From Methylobacterium brachiatum (lineage in GTDB: Bacteria > Pseudomonadota > Alphaproteobacteria > Rhizobiales > Beijerinckiaceae), in NCBI RefSeq assembly GCF_020523825.1, contig NZ_JAJALK010000006.1, positions 186,001 through 250,000 on the forward strand: DNA of 64,000 nt, given 5' to 3'. The notes under the pieces are model-generated. The model did no database searches. It was not told where the DNA came from and was given only the letters and a program-made list of their open reading frames with translations. A program made the position numbers and the translations under genes. Below, piece after piece: positions 45,801 through 54,294 of this stretch; position 1 is the stretch's first letter; each line of letters starts with the position of its first letter.

Positions 45801-46930
45801 TGGTCGCGGCCGAGCAGGCTCAGATCCTCGCCCGCGACATAGACCGAGTAATTCGGGATCGGGCCGCCGATGGTCACCGGCTCGCCCGGGCGCATCTCGG
45901 CCGCGGTGGCGACCACGGTCGCCTCGGTGGGCCCGTAGGTGTTGAACAACTGGCGCGCACCGGTAGCCCAGCGGGCGACCAGCGGCTCGGGCAAGGCCTC
46001 GCCACCGAGCAGGACCAGGCGCACGGTCGGCAGGTCGCCGGAGATCATCGCCAGCAGGGTCGGCACGGTGTCGAGCACCGTGATCCGCTCGGCCTCCAGG
46101 ATGCCCGGCAGGGATTCGACGTCGCCCATCATGGCCGGGCTCGCCACGAACAACGTCGCGCCGACGAGATACGGGACCCAGATCTCCTCCATCGACAGGT
46201 CGAAGGCGACCGAGGCGCCCTGGAACACGATGTCGTCGGCGCGCATGCCGTAGAGCGCGTTCCCCGACCGGAGGAAGTGGCAGATGTTGGCGTGGCTGAT
46301 GACGATGCCCTTTGGCACGCCGGTCGAGCCCGAGGTGTAGATCAGGTAGGCGGGATGCTCCGGCGTCAGGCCGGCGGCGCGGGCATCCGGCACCGGCGCA
46401 TCCGCGGGCGTCGCGGCATCGAGATCAGCCGGGGTCAGGGCCGGCGCCGCGTCGGGCGCGGCGGCAGCGAGCGCCGGCGAGACCAGCAGCGCCTTGGCGG
46501 CGGCATCCGTCAGACAGACCCCGACCCGGTCGGCCGGCGCCTCGGCGTCGAACGGGAGCCAGGCGGCACCCGACAGGGTGATGCCGATCTGGGCGACGAG
46601 AAGGTCGGGCCCGCGGGCCATCCAGAGCCCGACGATGTCGCCGGGGCCGATGCCGCGATGGGCGAGGCCGGCGGCGATCCGCCCGGCCCGGGCAGCGACC
46701 TCGGCATAGGTCAGGCTGGGGTGGACGCCGCCCGCGATCACGCGCGCACCGTCGATCAGGCAGGGATGCTCCGGCCGGGCACGCGCCGAGGCGAGAAAAA
46801 TCTCGGCCAGTACCTCGTCGCGGATCAGGTCGGGGCGGTGCGCGCCGCGCAGCACGGCCGCCCCGTCCGCCGGACGCTCACGCGCCTCGGCAGCCGGTCC
46901 GGACCGGGTCTTCTCGGCGAGGTCGCTCAT
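42848..46930 (-). CDS. Single-module NRPS of the epsilon-poly-lysine synthetase (Pls) type
   Basis: A 1360-residue protein. Order: adenylation domain (residues about 30-540; A3 YTSGSTGVPKG at 198-208, A5 NTYGPTEATV at 330-339, A7 YRSGD, A8 DDQVKIRGFRVELGEIEARI, A10 lysine Lys527), a thiolation domain with Ser585 in LGGHSLLAARF, then a long region with several membrane helices interleaved with three hexapeptide-repeat-like segments (about 775-880, 1065-1130 and 1270-1345). This is the architecture of Pls, whose membrane C-terminal part holds tandem condensation-like domains that link one amino acid into a homopolymer. By eye the specificity positions read D-L-E-T-L-G-T-V-V, similar to Orn/Lys codes. 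No thioesterase or partner module is nearby. Confidence 0.85.
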   Translation of the reverse strand: MSDLAEKTRSGPAAEARERPADGAAVLRGAHRPDLIRDEVLAEIFLASARARPEHPCLIDGARVIAGGVHPSLTYAEVAARAGRIAAGLAHRGIGPGDIVGLWMARGPDLLVAQIGITLSGAAWLPFDAEAPADRVGVCLTDAAAKALLVSPALAAAAPDAAPALTPADLDAATPADAPVPDARAAGLTPEHPAYLIYTSGSTGVPKGIVISHANICHFLRSGNALYGMRADDIVFQGASVAFDLSMEEIWVPYLVGATLFVASPAMMGDVESLPGILEAERITVLDTVPTLLAMISGDLPTVRLVLLGGEALPEPLVARWATGARQLFNTYGPTEATVVATAAEMRPGEPVTIGGPIPNYSVYVAGEDLSLLGRDQQGELLIGGPGVARGYLARPELTAEKFIANPFASDGTDSILYRSGDAVSLDAAGRILFHGRIDDQVKIRGFRVELGEIEARIRSVPDINQAAVVLRQDDGVDRLVAFLIPERGRTVDTATLRRTLAGQMPPYMVPGHFELAETLPRLTSGKVDRKALKIAPLTVVSADGEQEPPANETEAALVAAAKQVFGNQPIPLEGDFFADLGGHSLLAARFVSAVREAPALAGITLPDVYALRTMRAMADALIARTGGMGAAASVRDLSFEPPPLLRRALCGLAQAVALPFVIALATAQWLGMFVTYLLLTGGGLSFFAELGVLLLVYIAINGVTAVVAVAGKWLVLGKTKPGRYPLWGAYYYRWWLAQRLAPLVHVKWLQGSPAISVYLRLMGAKVGRDALISDIEIGAPDLLTIGDGASLGGRLVIANAEIVGNELVIGSVEIGADAAIGTSCVISHDTVIGAQAEIADLTTIPTGTRVGPAEIWDGSPGRKVGLANPAELPAAAEASFPRRAAFAAAYIVLLGAIPAVGLLPIFPAFFIFDQISDSLSDITDVDYHWYLPILTWPTAMLMTAGTVLLIAGIRWIVLPRTRSGTYSVHSLFYLRKWSLALAVEVTLETLSSLFATVYMRAWYRLMGANMGHGAEISTNLAGRYDLAEVGAKNFIADEVVYGEEEIRRGWMHLEPVRTGARVFVGNDAVVPPGAVIPDDVLIGIKSKPPANDAMSPGETWFGSPPIRLPARQKVDLGSNAQTYEPGMWPKIRRGVFEAFATSFSPMLYITLAITVIDWYFYPAILEKDWTGLAVSFVTASVCIALIQSAAVIAMKWLLMGVYKPGMQPMWSWWAMRTEAIAVAYWGLAGKVLLEHLQGTPFLPWALRLFGVKVGKGVCMLTTDITEFDCVSIGDYATINRVSALQTHLYEDRIMKIGRVVVGRGVSVGSFATVLYDTKVGDYARLRPLTIVMKGESIPANTEWEGAPAVPVIHAARDAG

Positions 46931-47124
46931 CCGCTGCTCCGCTGGCCGACCGAACAGGTCGGCGCATACCGTGGCGACCGCCCTATAGCCAGTCGATCAT
47001 GCCGTTATCGAGGCGGCTTTGAACCCTGGGTGAAGGACGGCTTAGCGCGCCTTACCAAACGCACGATCCGCCGGGCTGTCTTCCACCGCACGCGAGCGTG
47101 CCGCGGGCATCCCGCGCGCGACGC

Positions 47125-47712
47125 TCAAGCCCAGCGCCAGCCGGTCGGCTCCAGGACCAGCACCTCGCCCTGGCGGATGCCGAGGCGGGGCGCGGCGTAG
47201 ACGTCGAGCAGGCCGAGGGCGACCAGGGCCGCCCGGGCGACGCCGCCATGGGCCACCACCACGGCATCCCCCTGCAGATCGGCGAGGACCGGCCCGACCC
47301 GCTCCACCAGGGTGGCGTAGCTCTCGCCGCCGAGGCCGGGCGGACGGTGGTTCCAGCGTTCGCGGTCGCGCGCCGAGGCGCCCCCCGGATCCCGGCGGCG
47401 GATCTCGGCCCAGGTCGAGCCCTCCCAGGTGCCGAAGCCGATTTCCCGCAGCCGCGGATCCGTCCGGTACGCGCCCGGCGGCAGGCCCAGCGTGGTGCGC
47501 AGGATCTCCATGGTCCGCCGGGTGCGCTTGAGCGGGCTCGCGAGGAACTCGGCCTCCGCCAGGCCCGGCCCCGCCACCGCGGCCAGGCGTTCGGCCACGG
47601 CGACGGCCTGCGCCTCCCCTTGCGGGTTGAGGTCGATGTCGCGACTGCCCTGCAGGCGGCCTTCGGCATTCCAGGCGGTCTGGCCGTGGCGGATGAAATA
47701 GATCGTGGCCAA
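47125..47712 (-). CDS. Histidine phosphatase family protein
   Basis: A 195-residue phosphoglycerate-mutase-like phosphatase. The catalytic motif FIRHGQTAWN opens the protein (His about residue 9), ASPLKRTRRTMEIL follows, and the second histidine is in VVVAHGGVARAALVAL. The start is a TTG at 47712 (MATIYFIRHG), with AGGA further upstream. The substrate is unknown. Confidence 0.83.
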   Translation of the reverse strand: MATIYFIRHGQTAWNAEGRLQGSRDIDLNPQGEAQAVAVAERLAAVAGPGLAEAEFLASPLKRTRRTMEILRTTLGLPPGAYRTDPRLREIGFGTWEGSTWAEIRRRDPGGASARDRERWNHRPPGLGGESYATLVERVGPVLADLQGDAVVVAHGGVARAALVALGLLDVYAAPRLGIRQGEVLVLEPTGWRWA

Positions 47713-47811
47713 CCGTCTTAAAATCCTGTCGCTGCGCAGGCGCCCGGAACGGCCGGGCTTGCCAACCGTTCTGCGCGTTCGTCGGCAAAGCCCCTCAACA
47801 CGGTCCTGCCC

Positions 47812-48804
47812 ATGTCCAAGAAGCACGGCAAGCATCTTCCCGGCCACTCGCAGGACGGGAGCGTGACAGACGGCCCGGATCGGCACCAGGCCGCCCGGGC
47901 GCGGGCGCCCTCGACCGCCGTCTGGGCCGGGGCGGCGGACGCGATTGCCGGGACGGTGCCGGCCGCCCTGGGCAGCCACCGGCAGATCCCGATCCTGGCC
48001 GCCCCGGGGATCGTGGCGGTCGAGCCCGGGACGCGGATCGACCTGTCGGCGGTCGACGCGGACGCCGATGGCGGCCTCGACAAGCTCTGGGCCAAGGACG
48101 CCCTCGGCCAGGAGCGCGAGCGCATCAGCGCGCTGCAGGAGCGGCTCTATGCCGAGCGCGCGCGCAGCCTGCTGCTCGTGTTCCAGGCGATCGATACCGG
48201 CGGCAAGGACGGGACGATCCGAGCCGTGCTCAAGGGCGTGAACCCGCAGGGCTGCACGGTGTCGTCGTTCAAGGTGCCGTCGAGCGACGAGCTCGATCAC
48301 GATTTCCTGTGGCGCTACCACGCCAAGACGCCGGGGCGCGGCATGATCGGCGTGTTCAACCGCAGCCATTACGAGGACGTCCTCGTTGTGCGGGTGAAGG
48401 GCCTCGTGCCGGACGCGGTCTGGCAGGGTCGCTACCGGCTGATCAACGATTTCGAGCGTCTGCTCACCGAATCCGGCACGGTGGTGATCAAGTTCTTCCT
48501 GCACATCTCCAAGGACGAGCAGAAGAAGCGCCTGGAGGCCCGGATCGCCGACCCGGAGAAGCACTGGAAGTTCGACCCGGCCGACTTGGTCGAGCGGAAA
48601 TCCTGGGACGCCTACCAGCAGGCCTTCTCGGATGCCCTGTCGCAATGCTCGAGCCCGCACGCCCCGTGGCTGGTGGTGCCGGCCAACCACAAGTGGTTCC
48701 GCAATTACGTGATTGCCCGCACGATCGCCGATACGCTGGAGGCGATGGACCCGCGATTCCCGAAGGCCGCCAAGGGCATCGCCGACCTGAAGGTCCCGGA
48801 CTGA
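47812..48804 (+). CDS. ppk2: Polyphosphate kinase 2 family protein
   Basis: A 330-residue enzyme that transfers phosphate between polyphosphate and nucleotides. Walker A is AIDTGGKDGTIRAVL (Asp128, Lys132), followed by KGVNPQGCTVSSFKVPSSDELDHDFLWR and the lid region RGMIGVFNRSHYEDVLVVRV. These features are like one-domain class III PPK2. About 60 extra residues precede the core. It is divergent from the histidine phosphatase (100 bp between starts). Confidence 0.9.
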   Translation: MSKKHGKHLPGHSQDGSVTDGPDRHQAARARAPSTAVWAGAADAIAGTVPAALGSHRQIPILAAPGIVAVEPGTRIDLSAVDADADGGLDKLWAKDALGQERERISALQERLYAERARSLLLVFQAIDTGGKDGTIRAVLKGVNPQGCTVSSFKVPSSDELDHDFLWRYHAKTPGRGMIGVFNRSHYEDVLVVRVKGLVPDAVWQGRYRLINDFERLLTESGTVVIKFFLHISKDEQKKRLEARIADPEKHWKFDPADLVERKSWDAYQQAFSDALSQCSSPHAPWLVVPANHKWFRNYVIARTIADTLEAMDPRFPKAAKGIADLKVPD

Positions 48805-48819
48805 ACGAAGGGGTGCCGC

Positions 48820-49974
48820 ATGCTGGTGGTTCGGGAGGTCGCGGTCTCGGGCTACCGTTCGCTCCGGCGGATCGGCTTCCCGGTGGACGGCCTGTCGGTG
48901 TTCGTGGGCGGCAACGGCACCGGCAAAACCAACCTCTATCGCGGCCTCGAATTGCTGCAGGCCGCAGCCCGGGGGACGCTCACCCGGGAGCTCGCCGCGG
49001 AGGGCGGGATGGATTCGGCGCTCTGGGCCGGGCGTCGGCGGCAGGGGGAGGCCGCGCGGGTCCGCCTGTCCGCCACCCTGCACGAGGACGGGACCGGGCA
49101 GGACTTCGCCTACGCGGTCGAGATCGGGCTGGTGCCGCAGGTCAACGGCATCCCCACCGGCGCGGCCTTCGCCCAGGAGCCGCAGGTCAAGACCGAGCGC
49201 CTGTCGGTGCGCACGGGCGGCCGGACCGCCGTCATCCTCGACCGCGACGGCCGGACCGGCTTCGCCCGGGACGAGGACGGGCGCAAGCGCTCGCTCGGCA
49301 CGGAGTTGCTGCCCACCGAGACGGCGCTCGGCACCTTCCTCGACGCGACCCTGTATCCCGAGATCGCCCTGGTGCGTCTCGCCATGACGGCGTGGCGCTT
49401 CCACCACGCCTTCCGCACCGACGCCGAGTCGCCGCTCCGCCGCCCCTGCCTCGCGGTGACGACGCCGACGCTCGCCTCGGACGGGTCCGACCTCGCGGCC
49501 CTGTTCGCCACGCTGGCTCATATCCGGCAGGACATGGCGGATCTCGACGAGGCCCTGGACGAGGCGTTCCCGGGCGCCCGGCTGTTGGTGCCGGTGCCAG
49601 GCCGCGAGGCGCGTTTCGGGATGACGGTGCCGGATTTTCCGAACCGGGTCTTCGGCCCCCCGGAATTGTCGGACGGGACCTTGCGCTACCTCGCCCTGAT
49701 GGGCGCCCTGCTCGGCTATCGGCTGCCGCCGTTCATCGCGTTGAACGAGCCGGAGACCAGCCTGCATCCCGACTTGATGGACCCGCTGGCCCGGCTGATC
49801 GCCCGGGCGGCCCAGCGCACCCAGATCTGGCTGGTCACCCATTCCGTGCGGCTCGCAGACGGGATCGCGAGCCATGGCGGCGCCCGGCCGCGGGTCGTGG
49901 TCAAGCGCGACGGCGAGACCTGGATCGAGGGGCTGAGACTCTCGGGGGATTTCGCGGACGACGCAGACGACTAA
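48820..49974 (+). CDS. AAA/ABC-type ATPase (RecF-like, DUF2813/AAA_21)
   Basis: A 384-residue ATPase with Walker A GGNGTGKT (30-37), ABC-like signature LSDGTLRYLAL and Walker B PPFIALNEPETSLHPDL, followed by the switch His in WLVTHSVRLAD. Such proteins resemble the ATPase half of OLD/Septu-type systems, but no TOPRIM domain is fused and no nuclease lies downstream, so it looks like a lone housekeeping or orphan ATPase. Its stop overlaps the fabI stop on the other strand by 4 bp. It follows ppk2 by 15 bp. Confidence 0.83.
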   Translation: MLVVREVAVSGYRSLRRIGFPVDGLSVFVGGNGTGKTNLYRGLELLQAAARGTLTRELAAEGGMDSALWAGRRRQGEAARVRLSATLHEDGTGQDFAYAVEIGLVPQVNGIPTGAAFAQEPQVKTERLSVRTGGRTAVILDRDGRTGFARDEDGRKRSLGTELLPTETALGTFLDATLYPEIALVRLAMTAWRFHHAFRTDAESPLRRPCLAVTTPTLASDGSDLAALFATLAHIRQDMADLDEALDEAFPGARLLVPVPGREARFGMTVPDFPNRVFGPPELSDGTLRYLALMGALLGYRLPPFIALNEPETSLHPDLMDPLARLIARAAQRTQIWLVTHSVRLADGIASHGGARPRVVVKRDGETWIEGLRLSGDFADDADD

Positions 49975-50795
49975 TCCTTGTCGAGGGTCAGGTCCGGCGC
50001 CTCGGGGTTCTTCATGCCGACGACGTGGTAGCCCGCATCCACGTGGAGGATCTCGCCGGTCATGCCGGCCGACATGTCGGAGATCAGGTAGGCGGCGGTC
50101 TCGCCGACCTCGCCGATCGTGACGGTCCGGCGCAGTGGGGCGTTGTACTCGTTCCACTTCAGAATGTAGCGGAAGTCACCGATGCCCGAGGCCGCCAGGG
50201 TCTTGATCGGGCCGGCCGAGATCGCGTTGACGCGGATATTCTTCGGGCCGAGATCGGCCGCGAGGTAGCGCACCGAGGCTTCGAGCGCCGCCTTGGCCAC
50301 GCCCATCACGTTGTAGTGCGGCATCCATTTTTCGGCGCCGTAATAGGTCAGCGTCACCAGGGAGCCGCCCGGGCGCATGATCTTCTCGGCGCGCTGGGCC
50401 ACCGCGGTGAACGAGTAGCAGGAGACCAGGAGCGACTTGGTGAAGTTCTCCTCGGAGGTCTCGAGGTAGCGGCCGGTCAGCTCGTCCTTGTCCGAGAAGG
50501 CGATGCAGTGGATGACGAAGTCGATGCCCTCGGGGAAGACCCGCGCGGCCTCCGCGAACACGGCGTCGATCGTGGCCGCCTCGGTCACGTCGCAATGCCC
50601 GATGACGTGGGCGTCGAGCTCCTTGGCCAGGGGCTCGACCCGCTTGCGCAGAGCGTCACCCTGGTAGGTGAAGGCGAGTTCGGCCCCGTGCGCGCGGGCG
50701 CTGGAGGCGATGCCCCAGGCGATCGAGCGGTTGTTGGCGACCCCGAGCACGAGGCCCCGCTTGCCCGCCAGAATGCCCTGCCCGTGTTCCGCCAT
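49971..50795 (-). CDS. fabI: Enoyl-[acyl-carrier-protein] reductase (NADH) FabI
   Basis: A 274-residue short-chain reductase for the last step of fatty acid elongation. NADH binds at GVANNRSIAWGIA; the catalytic pair is Tyr161 and Lys168 (YNVMGVAK), with Tyr151 ten residues before, matching E. coli Tyr156, Lys163 and Tyr146. Triclosan-sensitive enzymes look like this. AGGA is 6 nt upstream of ATG 50795. Confidence 0.95.
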   Translation of the reverse strand: MAEHGQGILAGKRGLVLGVANNRSIAWGIASSARAHGAELAFTYQGDALRKRVEPLAKELDAHVIGHCDVTEAATIDAVFAEAARVFPEGIDFVIHCIAFSDKDELTGRYLETSEENFTKSLLVSCYSFTAVAQRAEKIMRPGGSLVTLTYYGAEKWMPHYNVMGVAKAALEASVRYLAADLGPKNIRVNAISAGPIKTLAASGIGDFRYILKWNEYNAPLRRTVTIGEVGETAAYLISDMSAGMTGEILHVDAGYHVVGMKNPEAPDLTLDKD

Positions 50796-50921
50796 GATCG
50801 ATCCTGGAAACCTCTCGGCCCCTCGCGGCACCGGCGGTCTCCTTAGCGGAGGCGGACCGGCGACGGAAGTCCGCACCGGGCCGCCGCGCGGCCCGAGAGG
50901 CCGCGCCTGTCACGCAGGCGC

Positions 50922-51860
50922 TCAGGCGGCCTTCGCGCGCCGGCTCCGGGCGAACTCGATGAGCGCCGGATCCTCGCTCTCCGGCAGGGTGATCGCCGTG
51001 GTGGCGAGCAGGTCGCCGCGGGTGCCGTCCTTCTTGGGCAGACCCTTGCCGCGCAACCGGAAGGTGCGGCCCGAGCTGGTCATGGGCGGCATCTTCATCT
51101 CGACGGCGCCGGTCAGGGTCGGCACCCGGATCGTGCCGCCGAGCACGGCATCCTCCAGCGGCACCTCGACGCTGGTCTTCAGGTCGGCCCCGTCGACGGT
51201 GAAGCGGGGATGCGGCCGGACCCGGATGGTGAGCAGCGCGTCGCCGGGCTCGCCGCGGGGGCCGGCGCTCTGCCCCAGGCCGCGGAGCCGGATGGTCTGC
51301 CCATCCTCCACGCCCCGGGGGATCACCACGTCGACCTCGCGGCCGGTGGGCAGGGCCAGGCGCAGCTTCTCCTCGCTGGCGACCTGCTCCAGGCTGACGG
51401 ACAGCTCGGCCGCGACGTCGTCGCCCTTGGCGGCCTGGCGGGCGCCGCCCGGCCCGGCGCCGCCGGCGCGGAACGCCTCGCCGAAGATGTGCGAGAAGAT
51501 ATCCTCGCCCATCCCGCCGCCGCCCATGCCACCGCCCATGCCGCCCTGTCGGCCGCGGGCCATGTTCTCGAAATCGAAGCCGCTCGACCGGCCGCCGCCG
51601 AACCCGCCCGAGAATCCCTCGAACCCGGAGGCGCGGGGCCGGCCATCGGCGTCGATCTCGCCGCGGTCGAACTGCTTGCGCTTCTCCGAATCGCCCAGGA
51701 TCTCGTAGGCCGAGTTCGCCTCCGCGAACCGGTCCTTGGCCTTCACGTCGTTCTTGTTGCGGTCGGGGTGGAAGTCCTTGGCGAGCTTGCGATAAGCCTT
51801 CTTGATATCGGCTTCGCTCGCTCCCTTGGGGACGCCCAGCACGTCGTAGGGATTGCGCAT
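50922..51860 (-). CDS. DnaJ/CbpA-type co-chaperone
   Basis: A 312-residue J protein. The N-terminal J domain has the HPD motif in DFHPDRNKND (about residue 30), then a Gly/Phe/Met-rich linker (GGMGGGMGGGGMGEDIF) and two C-terminal peptide-binding domains (LPTGREVDVVIPRGVEDGQTIRL). It lacks the DnaJ zinc finger, so it is a CbpA-like class II protein stimulating DnaK ATPase. The ATG at 51860 fits the family start MRNPYDVLGV. Confidence 0.9.
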   Translation of the reverse strand: MRNPYDVLGVPKGASEADIKKAYRKLAKDFHPDRNKNDVKAKDRFAEANSAYEILGDSEKRKQFDRGEIDADGRPRASGFEGFSGGFGGGRSSGFDFENMARGRQGGMGGGMGGGGMGEDIFSHIFGEAFRAGGAGPGGARQAAKGDDVAAELSVSLEQVASEEKLRLALPTGREVDVVIPRGVEDGQTIRLRGLGQSAGPRGEPGDALLTIRVRPHPRFTVDGADLKTSVEVPLEDAVLGGTIRVPTLTGAVEMKMPPMTSSGRTFRLRGKGLPKKDGTRGDLLATTAITLPESEDPALIEFARSRRAKAA

Positions 51861-51911
51861 CGGTCTCTTGAGCTGTGCGGTGTGGGATTTCCACCCGGAT
51901 GTGGGAAGGAT

Positions 51912-51927
51912 GTTGCATCCCTGCAAC
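51912..51927. promoter_or_regulatory. Inverted repeat GTTGCA-N4-TGCAAC upstream of dnaJ-like gene
   Basis: Perfect 6-bp arms in the divergent gap, 52 bp from the chaperone start. It is not a CIRCE element. An operator is possible. Confidence 0.4.
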
Positions 51928-52064
51928 GATCGCGGCGGCGAAAGTCTGCGGGTTCGTGCGCTGCGTCAAGCGGCGGATCTCGCCCCGGGACGCTCGACCC
52001 CCTACCCTTTGTCGGCGACGCCATGACGGGCCGGCCGGGACCGGGCCCCGGAGACAGACACGCG

Positions 52065-52451
52065 ATGCAGTACGCCTGCGACCACGTCCATCTGCGCAGC
52101 CGCGATGCGGTGAAGGCCGCGTCCTTCTACGTCGAGACTTTCGGGGCCAGGGAAGTGAAGCGCGTCGGCGCCGACCCGGTGCAGCGCATGGTGCTCGATC
52201 TCGGCGGCCTGACCGTCTTCATCGAGCAGGCCCCGCCCGAGACCGCCCCCGCCACGCAGACGCCCTGCCTGGGCATCGAGCATATCGGCCTGCGCGTCGC
52301 CGACATCGCGGCGGCCATGGCCGATCTCACGGCCCGCGGCGTCACCGTGCGGGCGGGCATCACCGAGCGCGGCCCGGGCCTGCGGATCGCCTTCGTGGAG
52401 GGACCGGACGGGGCGCTGATCGAGATCCTGGAGCGCCGGTCGGCCGATTGA
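52065..52451 (+). CDS. Glyoxalase/VOC-fold protein
   Basis: A 128-residue protein with the VOC fold; two beta-alpha-beta-beta-beta units (CDHVHLRSRDAVKAASFYVETFG and IEHIGLRVADIAAAMADL). Candidate metal ligands are His7 or His9, His in IEHIGL and Glu in ALIEILE, which could form a glyoxalase-type site. ATG 52065 has GGAG 11 nt upstream; ATG 52023 would add 14 Pro/Gly-rich residues. It may be a lyase, isomerase or dioxygenase. Confidence 0.8.
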   Translation: MQYACDHVHLRSRDAVKAASFYVETFGAREVKRVGADPVQRMVLDLGGLTVFIEQAPPETAPATQTPCLGIEHIGLRVADIAAAMADLTARGVTVRAGITERGPGLRIAFVEGPDGALIEILERRSAD

Positions 52452-52463
52452 CGCCGGCCCGGC

Positions 52464-53276
52464 TCAGCCGTGCGCGCTGCTGCGCAACGCCAGGGCGGGC
52501 TCCGGATCGGCATCGACCGGGGCCGGCGGCTCGATCCGGTCGAGGCCCTCCGCCGTGTAGACCGCGCCGAGCACGGTCTTGAAATGCCGCTGCACGCGGG
52601 AATGGCACTCGCAGGCCGCCGCCGACATCGCCCGGCGGTCGAGCACGGTGATCCGCCCGCGCCCGACCCGGATCAGGCCCTGGTCCTGCAGGGTGCTGAG
52701 GATCCGCGTCAGATAGGTGCGCTGGACGCCGAGCATCGAGGCCAGCAATTCGTGGGTGATCGGCAGCGTGTCGCCGCCGATCCGGTCCTGGAGCGTCAGC
52801 AACCAGCGCAGGCAGCGCTGCTCGATCGGGTGCAGGGCGTTGCAGGCCGCCGCCTGCAGCACCTGGGCCAGGAGGCAGTCGGAGTAGCGCGCGAACAGGT
52901 TGCGGATCTCGGTGGACTGGCGCTTGGCCTCCTGCAGCCGGTCGGTCTCGAGCCGCAGCATCGGGCCGCCGATCTGCACGATCGCCTCGGTGGAGGCCGG
53001 CACCCGGCCCGCGCTGACGATCCCCCCGACCGCGCCCTCGCGGCCGATCGTGGCGGTCTCGGCGCAGCGCCCGTCCCGGGTGGCGATGATCAGCGCCACC
53101 ACGGTCTGCCCGCACGGGAAGGTGATGTGCGTCACGTCCGAGCCCGCCTCGAACACGATCGCGCCCTTGTCGAACGCCACCGGCTCGAGATGCGGCGCGA
53201 TCAGCGCGCGGTCGGCCCCTCGAAGCGCGTCGAGGAGCAGGTTGCCGGTCGGGGCGGCGGCGCGGTCAGCGGGCAT
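52464..53276 (-). CDS. Crp/Fnr-family transcriptional regulator
   Basis: A 270-residue regulator. N-terminal cyclic-nucleotide-like beta-roll (LEPVAFDKGAIVFEAGSDVTHITFPC), a long dimer helix (YSDCLLAQVLQAAACNALH) and a C-terminal winged helix (LPITHELLASMLGVQRTYLTRILSTLQDQGLI). It lacks the four-cysteine Fnr cluster, and the cAMP pocket residues do not match E. coli Crp. Two starts are possible (ATG 53276 used; GTG 53357). Members in Rhizobiales often respond to stress or photosynthesis. Confidence 0.83.
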   Translation of the reverse strand: MPADRAAAPTGNLLLDALRGADRALIAPHLEPVAFDKGAIVFEAGSDVTHITFPCGQTVVALIIATRDGRCAETATIGREGAVGGIVSAGRVPASTEAIVQIGGPMLRLETDRLQEAKRQSTEIRNLFARYSDCLLAQVLQAAACNALHPIEQRCLRWLLTLQDRIGGDTLPITHELLASMLGVQRTYLTRILSTLQDQGLIRVGRGRITVLDRRAMSAAACECHSRVQRHFKTVLGAVYTAEGLDRIEPPAPVDADPEPALALRSSAHG

Positions 53277-53412
53277 TGCGGGATGAGGATCGTGGAACAA
53301 GAGGCTCCCGAAAGGATCCTCACCGGTTGCCCGCCTGCGAGCCGGCGAACCGGACACGCTTATATCCCACCCCGTGTTCGTGAACCAACTTAAGTCTATC
53401 GGGCCCGCTCAA

Positions 53413-54294
53413 TTATTTGTCGGTGCACAGGCCCTGTTCCGAGAGCCGCCGGTGCTCGCGAGGATCACAATCGGTCGACAGGAACGAGGCCCAGTCGGAC
53501 GGCGTGCCGTAGAAGGCGTTGCGGTCGACGTCGCCCTGCACCCCGGGGACGCGCCCGGTCGAGGTGAACTGCCACAGCATCCACTTGCGGTTGACGAAGC
53601 GCTGCTCCGGCTCGGCCGCGGTGGACCGCAACCAGTGCGGGTAGTCCGGCAGCTCGCCTTCCAGCACATCCTTGTGGAAAGTGATGTCGGTGTAGATGAT
53701 CGGGCGCTTGCCGGTGTAGCGCTCCATCTCCTCGAGCATCTCGGTGACCATCGCCAGGGCCTGCGCCTTCGGTAGCTTCTTCGGGCAGGTCTGCGAGTGG
53801 CCGTTCCACTCGACATCGAGCACCGGCGGCAGGGCCGTCGGGTCGTTCGGGACGTTGCGCTTGAACCACTCCATCTGGTCCCGGGCGGAGCGGCACCAGA
53901 ACACGAAATGGTAGGCGCCCCGCGGCACGCCGGCCCGGGCCGCGCCATCCCAGTTGGTCCGGAAGCGCTCGTCGACGTGGTCGCCGCCCTCGGTCGCCTT
54001 GATGAAGGCGAACTGGGTGCCCGCGGCCCGGACCGAGGCCCAGTCGACGTTGCCCTGCCACTTCGAGATGTCGATGCCCTGGATCGGGTGCTGCTTGGCC
54101 TTGGCCACGCCCGGATGGGGCTTCGCGTCGCCCTTGGTCGGGTAGAAATTCGTGCTCGAGGCGCAGGCCGCCAAGCCCGCCAGCGCGGCGATGGCCAGCA
54201 CCCGGGTGGCGATTCGCCGGACGCCCCTCAGGGGGCCGACGCCACGGCCGCGCTCGGCGGACGGAACCTGCGAAAGCTTGTAATCCCGCACCAT
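53413..54294 (-). CDS. Glycoside hydrolase family 25 lysozyme (lipoprotein)
   Basis: A 293-residue muramidase. An N-terminal lipoprotein signal ends in LAGLAAC (Cys44). The GH25 domain begins at GIDISKWQG (Asp75) with the catalytic pair Asp160 and Glu162 in PVLDVEWNG, plus FAFIKATEGG and GAYHFVFWCRS. It should cleave peptidoglycan from a membrane-anchored position. Flagellar FlgJ here lacks a muramidase domain, but no link to this enzyme is visible. Confidence 0.9.
   Translation of the reverse strand: MVRDYKLSQVPSAERGRGVGPLRGVRRIATRVLAIAALAGLAACASSTNFYPTKGDAKPHPGVAKAKQHPIQGIDISKWQGNVDWASVRAAGTQFAFIKATEGGDHVDERFRTNWDGAARAGVPRGAYHFVFWCRSARDQMEWFKRNVPNDPTALPPVLDVEWNGHSQTCPKKLPKAQALAMVTEMLEEMERYTGKRPIIYTDITFHKDVLEGELPDYPHWLRSTAAEPEQRFVNRKWMLWQFTSTGRVPGVQGDVDRNAFYGTPSDWASFLSTDCDPREHRRLSEQGLCTDK

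Noticed and set aside
48820..49974. Possible anti-phage defence system around the AAA ATPase
   Set aside because: No nuclease, reverse transcriptase, TIR or other effector adjacent; neighbours are ppk2 and fabI. Kept only as a low-interest note.
47125..50157. A 1010-residue minus-strand frame
   Set aside because: Only the last 195 residues (histidine phosphatase) have motifs. The rest is antisense to ppk2 and the ATPase gene.
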